DNA of 64,000 nucleotides from Brasenia schreberi (GCA_036023115.1 JAYKKT010000047.1:1796001-1860000), one strand, 5' to 3'; shown: positions 44,046 to 55,210, counted from the stretch's first letter. Numbers and translations: made by a program. The notes: generated by a model from the sequence alone, not told the origin.

Positions 44046-44560
44046 TTTGATGACCAATGAAAATGCCAAAATGTAACTCTGTTCGGCCAGAAGTTGTTAC
44101 TGCAAGCTGCTTCAGGCTTATCTAGTGCTTCCGGTTTCCATATTGTCTGATGTGTACAAGAATGAATTCCTTGGTAACTGCTGTACTGGAATGTCATAGA
44201 AATTTGTGTCCCCTTTCAAGATGTCGTTGTATTTGCACCTTTTCATACTTTAATGCTTTCTGACAGGTGAAAAGAGCATAGTTTAAGCCTGCACTGAGGC
44301 ACCCAAGTTTTGGGATGAAGGGAAGCACATTGTCCTAATCAAGGGGATATTTGCCTAACCAGGTTGTTTTTTTATTCCCTTTCGCAGGAGTACTAAGCAA
44401 AGACCCTGGTATGGCGACAAACCACATCTGCAGTGAAGGTGCCTGAATCTTGAGTTGAGAGTCATCTTGCATTTTTGAAGCCATCTGCATTGTCTGTTTT
44501 AGTGAGTTGCTGCTCTCAAGTGAAAAACTTTTCCTAATCCAATAATGTGTGGTGTTTAAA
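44046..44560. other. 3' UTR and downstream flank of glycosylase gene
   Basis: No gene or transposon signature. Expected to contain the glycosylase 3' UTR; no polyadenylation site is assigned. Confidence 0.5.
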
Positions 44561-44990
44561 ACATGGTTTGAAGTTAATATTGGATTACTTCAAGGATCAG
44601 TTTTGAATCCATATTTATTTATATTAGTCATTGACGAGCTAACAAAACATTTCGAAGATGAAGTACTTTGGTGAATGTTATTTACTCATAGACATTATGT
44701 TAGTAGATGAGTTTAAGGAAAAAGTTCATAAGAAATTGAAACTATAGGAAAAAACATTAGATAGTAAAAAAACTTATGATTTAGGATATAACAACAACAA
44801 CAACAACAACTAAGCCTTTTCCCATACTAGACGGGGTCGGCTAATGATTTAGGATATAACAAATACAAAATATATGGAATGCTAGTTTGATTCATTTGAT
44901 TACTTTAGATGACATAAAAATTATGATTGACACACATTGCTTTCCTCTTAAGAAAAGTTTTAAATATTTAGAGTTAGTTTTTCAAACAAC
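44561..44990 (+). mobile_element. RTE LINE internal fragment
   Basis: Plus-strand remnants of RT motifs: GVNIGLLQGSVLNPYLFI-like at about 44570-44630, then [15 protein letters not shown], and the FPLKKSFKYLELVFQ equivalent near 44940-44985. Both ends of the LINE are missing. It is interrupted by a nested RTE tail at 44795-44843. Confidence 0.8.
44795..44843 (-). mobile_element. 49 bp RTE tail with target-site duplication
   Basis: Only the 3' end of an RTE (complement of a (GTT)n tail plus TAGCCGACCCCGTCTAGTAT) inserted into the older RTE fragment. A 19 bp perfect duplication ATGATTTAGGATATAACAA lies at 44776-44794 and 44844-44862. The pattern is the same as at 7115-7186 and 18553-18597. Confidence 0.92.
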
Positions 44991-45195
44991 AACAACTACT
45001 AAGCCTTTTCCCCTATGTAGCATGGGTACGCCTATTTGGGCGTCGTACCCGTACCCGGTACGTATCGGGTACGGGTACACGTATGAGTACGTTGGATACG
45101 TACCCATATACATTTTAACGTACCGGTACGCCAATACGTATTTCGGTACGCGTACCTAAAATAGGTACGCCACGTACCGGTACCCGGTACGTGGA
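44991..45195. mobile_element. Short RTE end plus GTAC-rich palindromic element
   Basis: 44991-45015 holds another RTE end (AACAACAACTACTAAGCCTT then TTCCCC). From about 45023 to 45195 the DNA is dominated by GTACC/GGTAC words. GGGTACGCCTATTTGGGCG on the left faces ACCTAAAATAGGTACGCC on the right, an imperfect inverted repeat pair bounding about 160 bp. This looks like a small foldback or MITE-type element; the superfamily is not assigned. Confidence 0.6.
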
Positions 45196-46271
45196 TGGAC
45201 CGGATTCGGGTCAACTGACCCGAATCCAATAAAAAAAGAAAAGAAAACCCTAACGTACCTCGAGTCTGGATTCTTCCCCTGGCTCTCTCTCTCTCTCTCT
45301 CCCCTTCCGTCCTTCGTCTCGCAGCTTCGTTCGTCTCAGGCCGACCGCCGATCAGTGCGATCACCGACCGCCGGCCACCGTCGACATCCCTACCCTAGCC
45401 TTAACTCTTCCATTCTTCTTGGCCGCCAGATTAACTGCGTGTGTGTGCATCTGCTGTGATAGACTCTCGTTGTGAGTGTTAGTTATAATTTATTAGTCCG
45501 ACTCCCTGTGTTGAATATAAACTGAATTCATTCTTGGGCAATTTGAATGGAGTATCGTTTGTTTCCATTTAACGTGGATATTTTGCTGTTCGCTTGTATA
45601 AGAATCTCGCGGTTACCATATACGGTGAGCGGAAACACAGGTTTATAGAAAATGATCCTACTCACTTGAAACTATCAATTCATTTACTTGCTGACCTAGA
45701 TGATTATGTTTATCTTTATTTTGAGTGATTGATGAAAGCTAAACTCTTACTGGTAGTGTGTTTTGTTTGGAGAAAGCTAATGTTAGTTTTCTTTTCTTTC
45801 ACGGAAATTCTATCGTTGCTTGTATTCTGGCTCTGCTTGTAATTCAACTTCATGGGATTTGGGCACTTGGTGAAATGCTTGAAGAGAGAATATATTGTTA
45901 TGTCTGTTCTGGATATTGGGGACAGAGGCATGTGATCGATGAAGTGCTTGTTTCCTATGAAATGCTGAATGCTAATGGTTTCAATCATTTATTTTTCTAT
46001 GCTCATTTTCTGGAGGTTAAACAGCTTATAAATTGTTGATGTCTGATTGTTTCACATGTCAAATACCGAACACATGTCGCAATGCCTTGTTCATGTCCAG
46101 GACAAAATTATTCTTTTTAGCTAGCTCTGTTTTTATGTATGTCTTAAGTTAATTCTTTAATAATTACAGAACCGAGGAAGCTTCTGGTGAGATAGGTAGG
46201 AGTGACTACTGAATCAACGAAGAGCAGTAGCAATCAACTAGTTGTTGGGGTTTCATAAAGAAGACAGTAAG
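45196..46271. other. Possible 5' leader and intron of an orphan transcript
   Basis: Pyrimidine-rich, GC-richer sequence at 45240-45420 (CTCTCTCTCTCTCTCC followed by CG-rich DNA) resembles a plant leader exon. A T-rich stretch follows, then an acceptor-like TTACAG near 46169. The suggestion is compositional only. Confidence 0.35.
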
Positions 46272-46436
46272 ATGGCCATAAAGAACAAGAGCTCCTTCTC
46301 AAGGAACCCCTCAAACACCATCTATCCTCCTCCCCCTGGTGTGAAGCCAGGACCAAATGGCACATTCTTAGTCTCCACTGGGATTTTCCATCTTGACAAT
46401 ATCCTCTCTACGTTATTTTATTTATTGGTCAAATAG
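46272..46436 (+). CDS. Orphan short ORF, possible gene fragment
   Basis: 54-codon frame starting MAIKNKSSFSRNPSNTIYPP, then PPGVKPGPNGTFLVSTGIFH, and ending after LVK. The first 44 residues look like real protein (balanced composition, a proline-rich start); the final ten are hydrophobic and may be read-through into non-coding DNA. It could be the first coding exon of a gene whose remainder has been lost, or the genuine exon of a spliced gene not traced further. I do not recognise the family. Confidence 0.35.
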   Translation: MAIKNKSSFSRNPSNTIYPPPPGVKPGPNGTFLVSTGIFHLDNILSTLFYLLVK

Positions 46437-46607
46437 GATATATGCTGCATACCCTATCTTTTTGTTCCTTCTCATTTGTTTGTTGTCTGTTCTTACTCGG
46501 TTTTTCCACAAATTCGTGCTATTTGATGTGATCCCTTGTCAAAAGGAGGTCACTTGCTTCACTTCTTCCTTAAAATTGGGTTCAAAGATATTGGGTGGTG
46601 TGTTATA

Positions 46608-46837
46608 TATTCAGGTGGAAATGGGGATGGGGCTCATTTCGTATTGAAACATTGAATTGAAGCCTTCAACAAAGTGGTTTATGTGTATGCCACTTTTATT
46701 CACTGTGTGTGCACGCTACATTGGTTATATGTGTGCACTGTGCAGCAATCCTGTTATGTGTGTGTGCATCTTTACTCACTGTGTGTGCATTGTTTCTACT
46801 GTGATATATTCAGGTGGAAATGGGGCTCATTTCGTAG
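46608..46837. repeat. Direct repeat around GTGTGTGCA-rich DNA
   Basis: ATATTCAGGTGGAAATGGGG...GCTCATTTCGTA occurs at about 46608-46640 and again at 46806-46837. In between are several copies of CTGTGTGTGCA-type words. The second copy abuts the truncated end of the next RTE fragment. Confidence 0.75.
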
Positions 46838-47885
46838 TTTTCCCATACTAGACGGGGTCGGCTACATGGATTCTTTGTTTCCACAGATCCCAATCGTGTG
46901 CCATGTTAGCAGTTAACTCACAATAAGCTAGATCATTCTTTATTGTTTCTTTCCAACACTTTTGTGGTCATCCTCTAGCTCTTTTAATACTTTCCAAATT
47001 TAGTTTTTCATACCTTCTTACAGGTTCTTCTTTTGATCTTCTTTGTATATGTTCAAACCATCTTAAACGATATTCTCTCATTTTATCCTCTATTGGTGCC
47101 ACTCCTAATTTGTTTCTAATAACCTCATTATGTATACGGTCTTTTCTTGTATGACCACTCATCCATCTCAACATCTTCATTTCTGTCACAGACGTCTTTT
47201 GTACATGATGATTAACTGCTCAATACTCAGAACCATAAAACATGGCAGGCCTAATTGCCGCTCTATAATATTTACCTTTTAACTTTAATGGTATCTTTTT
47301 ATCACAAAGAATACGTGATGCTCCTCTCCATTTTAACCAACCAGCATTAATTCTATGCGTAACATCTCCATCAATTCTTCCATCACTGGGAAAAGTTAAC
47401 CCTAGGTATTTAAAACTTTCCTTTTGGGGGATACAATGTATGCCAATTTTAATTTCTATTTCCTCTAAGGTTACCAAATGATCAAACTTCCATTCCATAT
47501 ATTGTCTTTGTTCTAGTAAGTTGGAGGCCTTTGCTTTCTAATATTTCTCTCTATAGTTCCAATTTTCTATTAACTTTTTCCTGACTCCTCCACTAATACA
47601 ATGTCATCTGCAAATAACATATACCAAGGTACTTCATCTTGAATATGTTTTGTTGACTCATCAATCACCATTATTAAATAAGTATGGACTTAAAGTTGAT
47701 CCTTGATGTAACCCAATATTAACTTCAAAGAAGTATGTCATTCCTTTGTGTTAAAGTTGATCCTCACATATTTTTGCACCATCATACATGTCTCTTATAA
47801 AGTTAATGTATGTCAATGGGGTACCTCTTTTTTTCAAAGTTCTCCAAAGAACCTCCCTAAGTACTCTATCATAAACTTTTTCTAG
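46838..47885 (-). mobile_element. RTE LINE fragment, minus strand
   Basis: Starts inside the 3' end signature (TTTTCCCATACTAGACGGGG), so the GTT tail is missing. Minus frames: [37 protein letters not shown] and FKYLGLTFPSDGRIDGDVTH. The region corresponding to the RT core is reached near 47880, where similarity changes strand. Confidence 0.9.
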
Positions 47886-48272
47886 GATTAATGTGAAAAA
47901 GAAAATATCATTAAAGTTGAAAGGTAAATATTATAGAGTATCGATTAGACATGTTAGGTTTTATGATTGATATGTACAAAAGATATGATAGAAATGAGAT
48001 GTTGAGATAGATGAGTAATCCCATGAGAGGTTATTATAGATTATAAAATGAGAGAAAATCATTTAAGATGATTTGAATACTTAGAAAATTTTGGTAGAAT
48101 GATATGAGAAATTAGATTATAAAAATGTTAAAACTGAAGAAGACCACAAAAGTGTTATAAGAAAATAATAAAAAATAATTTATCTTATGGTGAGTTTACT
48201 ATTAACATGACACATCCATGTAGCCGATCCCATATAGTATGGGAAAAGGCTTAATTATTGTTGTTTTAAACA
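47886..48272 (+). mobile_element. RTE LINE 3' fragment, plus strand, head-to-head with previous
   Basis: The sequence reads in the opposite direction from 47890 (CATTAAAGTTGAAAGGTAAA) to the conserved end TATGGGAAAAGGCTTAATTA near 48260. Compared with the minus-strand copy it is shorter and more decayed. The junction near 47885 joins two RTE pieces in inverted orientation with little or no spacer. Confidence 0.85.
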
Positions 48273-50665
48273 CAGTTTCCATATTTATGTGCTCCTAAAC
48301 GGTTTTAAGAGTCCTGAGACGTGCTTGAATATGCGGTGTTCAGGGAAGTACTAGGGATGTCAGCAGGTTGGTTTTCATTCCATTTGAATGCCAATACCAA
48401 ACCTGGAGTTGGACCTGAGCTTATTAAGTTTATCGTTTGGATAACCAAACTGTGACTTTATACTAGTAACATAAATAATTCTCAGAGAATAAATGAAGAC
48501 CATGATTTCTTTATGGGGTGTGCAACACATTAAGAAAGTACCACAGAACATGACCTTTCTCTTCTGAGCTTTAATGCAGGTAAGACTAAACCACAGCTAA
48601 AAGTCGATATTGCTGTTAGAAGATTTTATATTTGAGAATTTCATAATTTAGATGAAACTTGGATTGGATTTGGATTTGCTATCAATTTTATAAACCATAT
48701 CTAGTTCTGTGTATTAATTGGATATGATGGGTTTGAATTCAGTGGCCAAAGGCTGCTTTTCTGTTATCAAAACTTTTATCCCAAAAGTTTTGGTATCGAT
48801 CTCGTGACTTCTTGAAGGCTTTTTGAAGTCAACACCTTAACCAGGTGCATAATGTGTTCTTGAAGGAGACATTCGGCAGAAACCTATAATCTTATCCTTT
48901 CACTTTGTATTTTCAAATGCACATGATGATTAGGAATGTATTTGAAGGGTATTGATTGATACTTATTCATCTCTTTGCAGTTGTGATGGGAAATGCTAGT
49001 GCCGTTCCCCATCACTAAATCTTTATGGATCAATTTTATCATTTCTGCTTTCCTCCTTTTTTGGCCAAAGGTCATTCGACGATCATACTTATTAAAACTT
49101 TTGTTGGTATATATATATACCGTTCATATGATAAGAATTGGCAAACATCCCATCTGATATACACAGCTCATAATGGGATTAAATGAGTTATAATAACCTC
49201 TCACAAACCTTAAACCCTCTCTGTCGGCTCTCATAATTCTCAGGTTTCTTCAAATGATGCCAAATACATTGACTGAGTCAGCCGATGTGAACTCCCACAC
49301 CGGTCACGAGCACGTCTCTCTTTCTCACACATAGACACACACATGTTAATTATCAGAACAATTAGTGAACCAGGCCATAGCTTTTCCTACGTACAATTTC
49401 TAGTTTTCTGTCAGAAAATAGGACGGTACGATTAGACATGGCCGGTTCGGACAACCTGTCCACAAACTGTTTGGAACCGGAATCATCTGATCTGGTTCTG
49501 AAACTGGAATCGGGTATAACCCAATTTAGTTACGGTTTGTATATATACAAATCAAAACCAAAACTATTATGATGATTTGGTTCCGATTCCAATCATCGGA
49601 TAAAAAGGGCAACGGAGAGGGCAGTAGGAGACCAGACTGCAATAGCATGATGATACACCAAGGCAAAAGAACAAATTTGTAAAGTTATCTCTGAAAACAC
49701 AAGGATTAGGTATCTCTTGAATAAAGTGAGTAACAAAAATCTGCAGATAAGAGTTGTTTTCTGACAGTCAAAGACAATGAAACCTTGATTAACGTATTTT
49801 AAATGAAAGAAAAAATTAAGACCAGACCATCAAAGCTTATGCCACGGAAATATCAAGGACCAGACGTGAGCTTTGTTGGGTTAGAAGATGAAGCTGGTCA
49901 TTTTCCAACAGAGATCAAGAAGAACATTTTCTCTCTCAAATGCAACAAACAAAATGATCGGCCAAACAGAAACGGCTAATACTGCAGAGAACCCAATATT
50001 TAAATTGTTCATTTTGTTGGAAATCATTACGATTTCACTCTATTCTCAATGATAACGAGGAAAAAAGACAGAAAACAAAAACAAATATCTCCGAGAATTT
50101 GGTGCCATCAACATACAAGAAAATCGACTCACGAGTTTGATTACAGAGTCTTTATCTTTCAGTTATCAATAATGCATCATTATATCTCCCAAATGATGAG
50201 CTACAACGGAAAAGAGTCCACAATTTGGAGGTACAGCTACCTTGAATTTGAACGTCAACGTAAAAAAATTACAGAAGGATAAAAAGGAACTCGGTAGCAT
50301 GTGACACAATTGTTGTATCCAATTCACGAATTTCTGCAGATGGCACATCAAGAGAAAGAGGAAACGAAATCGTTAATGAATCAGAATGTAATGATCTTCT
50401 ACAGGCGTGAGCAGATGATAGAACATGGTACTGAATAAGAGATCCTCAAGCCATGAGACCACTCCCCACATTGTTTATTTATAAAAAAATATATACAGAA
50501 ACTGAAACCTTGTTGCATTTATGATGAGGAGCACAATGTCAAGTACCGAATTCTAAAAAAATTGCAGAACTCGAGCAGCACTTTTTCCAATTACACTAAT
50601 CTCTTCGCATCGCCGTAAAGAAATGCAAACGAAAGGAACTCGAAGCCAAAGAGGCGACGAAACGC
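48273..50665. other. Intergenic DNA with SINE-like and dispersed repeats
   Basis: A SINE-like element lies on the minus strand at about 48757-48850 (box-A-like ACCTGGTTAAGG, box-B-like ATCGATACC). A dispersed repeat at 49431-49600 starts AGACATGGCCGGTTCGG and is related in wording to 56531-56800. No gene is recognised. DNA near 50500-50665 should hold the 3' flank of the L12 gene. Confidence 0.5.
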
Positions 50666-51148
50666 TCATTCGAGGACGACGGTGGCTCCCAACGCCTTGA
50701 GTTTCTCAATGATCGTATCGGCCTCTTCCTTCGTCACCCCTTTCTTGACCACGACCGGCGCCTTCTCCACCAAATCCTTCGCTTCCTTGAGCCCTAGATC
50801 CGTGAACGACCTCACTTCCTTGATGATCGTGATCTTCGCCGCAGCGTCGAACTTCTCGACCTTGACATCGAACACCGTCTTATCGGCCGCATTGGCCTCT
50901 GCCACCGCGGGGCCGAATCCGGTCGGAGACGCTTCCGGGGAACCGACGCCGGCGACCATGGGCCATAGTGCTGGAACCCCAGTTTGTGGCTGAAGAGGAT
51001 CGTGTAATCGTACCGTTCGAGCCTCGTGAGGCTGATGAGCTCGTCGGCGATTCGCTCGTGAGGCTCCGACGAGGAGGGGTCTCGCCGTATTCCGGCGAAG
51101 AGCGCCCTCCTCGGGCGAAGAGGAGGAGGATCTGGTGATGCTCATCAT
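50666..51148 (-). pseudogene. Mitochondrial-type ribosomal protein L7/L12 with two frameshifts
   Basis: The bL12 stalk protein recruits translation factors to the ribosome. The open frame from ATG 51148 to TGA 50666 is uninterrupted, and its last 70 residues are a classic L12 C-terminal domain ([20 protein letters not shown], then [13 protein letters not shown]). The middle, about 50961-51110, makes sense only in another frame: [20 protein letters not shown], then [11 protein letters not shown], the N-terminal dimerisation region of plant mitochondrial L12. At about 50961 one base is missing between GGC CC and ATG GTC, where relatives read YGPMVAG; a compensating shift lies between about 51110 and 51148. 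As written, about 50 residues are scrambled. No introns are seen. It may be a decaying copy or carry two assembly errors in GC-rich DNA. Confidence 0.8.
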
Positions 51149-53053
51149 CTGAGCTGCCCTTCTTCCTTCAGTCACGGTGGAGCGGGTACGACACGGATAT
51201 ACCTATACCCTACCCCATACACGAAGCCCAAGTTTTCGTCCCTTGCCCGCCCAATTACCCAGGAGAACTGGTGCTGGGGTGCCGCACACGCACTCTAATA
51301 TCCAATCGCCAAATGCCAGAAGGAACTTCTTGTTAGTTGGTTTATATTTTGAAAAATTCATTATATATAATGCATGGTTAGGCGTTAGGATGTTCGCATA
51401 TCTAAAGAAATTTCAACCATTCAGTTTTTTATTCATATATGATTGAAATTTATATTTAAAAATGAAAAATATACTTATGCTTTTTGTTATTATATTTTAT
51501 TATATACATACTTTTTATTTTTTAAGTTTAAATTTCAAATGTCTATTAACATAAAGTGAATGGTTAATATGTTAACATATACAAGGTTCATTCTTTTTTT
51601 TCTCTTTTTCTCTTTATATATAAGAATCTAATCCACTTTTGATATGCTTACTTATGTCTACCAATTGTTTTTTGTGGTACGAGTATAATTAAAAAATAAA
51701 AAAATAAAATTATTATATCCATATCCTCAAAAAACAGTTTTCAAACATGAACGAGTAGTGTCAGTGGTGGGTAGAACCAATCAATATATGTATATAGAGG
51801 GAGTAGGGGAGTGAGAACAGTTAGACAATCTCTCAGGAGAGACATTGCTTTATTAATTCTTTCATGTGCATTAAATTAAATCGATCCTTATGTCAATGTT
51901 GATAAGCAACTCAACCTACATCGTTCTTGCAATCACATAAACGATACAAGGGGTGTCTAACAATTCTTGGTTTATATATAAAGAGAGAAAGAGAGCCGAC
52001 AATTAGAGTTTAGCATTGAGAGTGTGTCTAGCAACTCCCGATTCTCTCATTCTTTGTCCCACTCATGGGGTAACATAGACATAGGCAGTTTGTAACCAGC
52101 CTGGATGTTCCAACAAGAACTGAACCGGGCTAGTAACCTGCTGGAACTGGAATCGGTCAAATCGGATATGTAGCCGGGGTCCACCCAGATCCATTCATAT
52201 TCCACCTTCTATGAAATCAAAACCAACAGTTTCAAACCACCAGTTCGTGTTGGTATCTCAAACCAAACCGGCCAAAAAAGGAGGAGCTCAATGACATGCT
52301 CATCCCTACGGGTTGGAGATTTGAGACACAACCCAAGAAACCCGACTTGAACAGCTTTGTGTCCCGAGAATATCACAAAAGCATCAGGTTCTCTTCGGCT
52401 TGAGATGCTTCCGACACACACAAATGACACGACAAATACAACATGAAACTGGAATTAGTGGCAATTCATCCGTGACATAAAACCCAACACAAACACAACC
52501 TAAAAAGTCTATGTTCTTACACATTCTAAGTCACAAGAATAAGTTGGTGGACCGCTTTCTGATACAAACACAAACACGACACAGAAGCACAAATTGCTCT
52601 ACCCGCATTTGTCTCATTTCAAGATGCTAATAGACAGTTTAGGCAGAGAGTTCCAAAACCAGTGACTTGCTCAATTAGCATAATTAAAGCGGGCAAGGGA
52701 AATATTCCAAAAAAAGGATGGTGGTTACAGGAATTAATGGGGAAGTTGTGGCTGAAATATGAATAATGAACCTTTCTACGCAAGAAAAGTAAAATAGAAG
52801 AGCTCAAGGAGCCTTGGGCGAGTTTAGACTCGAAAGAACCTTCAGCTGAAAGGTGATGAGTTCGATACCAGGAGCGTGCATTTCTGGTAATATTCCTAAC
52901 CAACAAAAAATAGAAGAAAAAATCTTTAAGGAGCTTCCATGGGTCCCTCCGACACAAAGCTGACGAACCATGAAAACCATAATCTAGTTGGTCAAGGAGG
53001 ATGATAAGTCTCATACCTCCATGGATGCCCTGCCTTGAATCTCTCTCCTCTAG
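51149..53053. other. Intergenic DNA, AT-rich, repeat remnants
   Basis: The first 100 bp are the likely L12 promoter side. The rest is AT-rich, with a dispersed repeat near 52095-52200 and a SINE-like stretch at 52797-52920 (box-B-like GAGTTCGATACC). No gene is recognised. A 383-codon open frame on the minus strand (52619-53770) is antisense to the ZCF37-like gene and has no family resemblance. Confidence 0.5.
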
Positions 53054-53746
53054 ATGCTCTCTTGTTTCAAGTCTCATTCCGTGAATGGTAGTGATCAATT
53101 CGACTCGAGAATCTGTCAGGAAAAGGAAAAAATGAAGAGCAAGACCAGCAAGAATCCATTCGCCGGTCGAGGATTGGATGAATTCGCTAAGGTTTCTGCA
53201 GAACTCCAAGCGAAGAAGCAGGAAATTATCTCTCAGATTGGCGAGAATCAAGCAGATAACGTCTTGGTGAGATTTACTTATTCCGATTGCCGCGGATGGG
53301 TTCCTCTCGTCGCCAGATTGAACAAGAAGGAAGGAGCAGAAGATGGTAAGAATCAAAAACAGAAAACCAAGGAATTTGCAGAGGAAGAGAAACCAAAAAC
53401 TGTTGTTGGTGATCACAAACTCCCAGAATCTCCAAGGAAGATTGCAGAAAAGAAGGGAAGTAAGAGAGACGCGGAGGAATCGATGGATGAGGAATCGGGC
53501 TCGGTGCCGAAGACAGCATGGCCGGCGTGGTTGTTGTCTAAGGACGCGGTTTGCTTTTCTCTGCTGATGGCGTTGGTTCTCTTCTGCTTGGTGCTGTTTG
53601 GTAAGACTCTGGCAATTCTCTTCACCGCTCTTTGGTGGTATTTGATAGATTTCATGAAGGAAACGAGTGACGAGGTGAAAGAATTCAAAGGCTGCGTGAA
53701 GAAGACGAAGTCCGAAGATAGCATACAAAAGAATGGCGATGCATGA
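53054..53746 (+). CDS. ZCF37-like protein, single exon
   Basis: 230 aa. The N-terminal signature NPFAGRGLDEFAKVSAELQA, then KKQEIISQIG, followed by VLVRFTYSD and VPLVARL, matches the plant ZCF37 family. A lysine/glutamate-rich charged middle (about residues 90-150) follows, then a hydrophobic segment at about residues 173-197 (FSLLMALVLFCLVLFGKTLA) that predicts one membrane anchor near the C-terminus, ending in a charged tail. The molecular role of the family is not established. The start at 53054 is taken because it is the first ATG; ATG 53131 (MKSKTSKNPF) would also keep all conserved parts. Confidence 0.85.
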   Translation: MLSCFKSHSVNGSDQFDSRICQEKEKMKSKTSKNPFAGRGLDEFAKVSAELQAKKQEIISQIGENQADNVLVRFTYSDCRGWVPLVARLNKKEGAEDGKNQKQKTKEFAEEEKPKTVVGDHKLPESPRKIAEKKGSKRDAEESMDEESGSVPKTAWPAWLLSKDAVCFSLLMALVLFCLVLFGKTLAILFTALWWYLIDFMKETSDEVKEFKGCVKKTKSEDSIQKNGDA

Positions 53747-54936
53747 AGAATCCTGCATCAGAGGCACCATTTGGACATTACCATCATATGATTTTATGGT
53801 CTTGTTTGAACTTTTCGAACTTGTGTTTCTTTCTCAGAAAGACTCTGCAATCCGAATATCGGTCTTGTTACAGCAATTGTAAATCAATCGTTTTTGTTTT
53901 GAAATTGGTATCTATCTGGCGATTCTGTTTCTGCGCACTGAAATCTGTATGTTCAACATGCACGCAAACGATCTAGGAAACAATTTAGGTGGATAAAACT
54001 GGACACACCATTTGAAAATGATCATCTTGTGATTTCATTGACTCTCAACTTTTAGAAGGAGGAGGGTTGCTCTAAGTAATCCGCTGCCAGTGTAAAACTA
54101 AGTCGAATCTTTTATCATGCACTCGATAACAACGGCCTACGTTCAGAAGGAGCCTTCTTTCCTCAATTGTATGTTTAGCTTATGGGTTTTGATAATGGTA
54201 CAGATCTGCACACATTTGGGAATTCTGTTCCTGCAAACTGCAGTGTCTATAACTTGATCGGGCGAAAATTAAAGGGCAAGCATGAAGAAGTTGAACCATA
54301 AATCTTTTGCAGAAAAGGTTTAGTCTGATAATGCAACCAATGTTTTAAGGGATTTGTTTTGTTTCTTTTTCTTAAATCAAGGATTTAAGAGATAATTTGC
54401 GATGACAGAATGAATTTTTGATGTAAGAGGCAAGCTATCTTTAGTTGACATGACACCAAAGCTGTCACTCTTTATCCCAACCGTTGGAGCAGCGTCCGAT
54501 CCACATGGTGCGGCGACTGCTCCGTTCAAAATTCTAAAAAAATTGATTATATATTGAATTTTTTTAATAAAAAATCTTAAAATCTTATATAAACTCAATT
54601 TAATACACAATACAACTTTGAAGCCATAACCACTAACAATCGAGATCTAAATTCATGAAATGTTTTATCAAATACACTCGCAGGTACTGAAAAAATAATA
54701 ATGAAAATCTTACATAAGATCGTATGTGTCAAATCAAATGTGCTGGAACGGTAATGTTTTCGCACTCTGCCGTTCAAATGAGCACATGGACGGCCAAATT
54801 TGATATAGGATAAAACTTGTGATACGTTAGATGACAGGATCATAGTGAAGCTCACATATATGGACCTCAATCTTGTCAACCGCCATCAATGCTGGTCTCA
54901 ATCATGAATGTGTTGTTACTTTATGCATTCATTTTA
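53747..54936. other. Downstream flank of ZCF37-like gene
   Basis: Presumed 3' UTR to about 54000, then AT-rich DNA without gene or transposon signatures. Confidence 0.5.
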
Positions 54937-55010
54937 CCCCAGGAGTATCGAACTGACGACCTTAATAGTGTGAGTCAAGGCCCCTGCCAGGTGAACCAAC
55001 CATCGAGTAC
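54937..55010 (-). mobile_element. tRNA-derived SINE-like element
   Basis: Read on the minus strand: box-A-like TGGTTGGTTCACCTGGCAGG and box-B-like GTCAGTTCGATACTCCTGG, with spacing like a tRNA. No RNA polymerase III tRNA gene is intended, since the acceptor stem does not pair. Confidence 0.5.
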
Positions 55011-55093
55011 ATTTTTTCTTAGTTAAACTTGTTAAAGACCTACGTTTATAAGTTACAAGAGCCTTCCTTTTAAATTAATCAATATTAGCACCA

Positions 55094-55210
55094 AGAGCGT
55101 TAGCTCAACGGTAGGGCTCTCTCTACGGGTGGGAAGTTCGACTCCTTGAAAATGCGTGTGTGGGTGTTAAGCTTCGGCCTTAAAAACATCTTGTAAACCA
55201 AAAAAAAATT
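55094..55210 (+). mobile_element. tRNA-derived SINE with A-rich tail
   Basis: GAGCGTTAGCTCAACGGTAG (box A) and GGAAGTTCGACTCCTTG (box B) are in tRNA-like spacing. A short unrelated body (TTAAGCTTCGGCCTTAAAAA) and an A9 tail at 55200-55208 follow. This is the clearest SINE in the window. Confidence 0.75.

Noticed and set aside
52619..53770. 383-codon open frame on the minus strand
   Set aside because: It is antisense to the ZCF37-like gene, has no family resemblance and is rich in leucine/phenylalanine from complementing lysine/glutamate codons.
55094..55165. Possible functional tRNA gene
   Set aside because: Box A and B are good, but the acceptor and anticodon stems do not pair; an unrelated body and A-tail follow, so it is a SINE.
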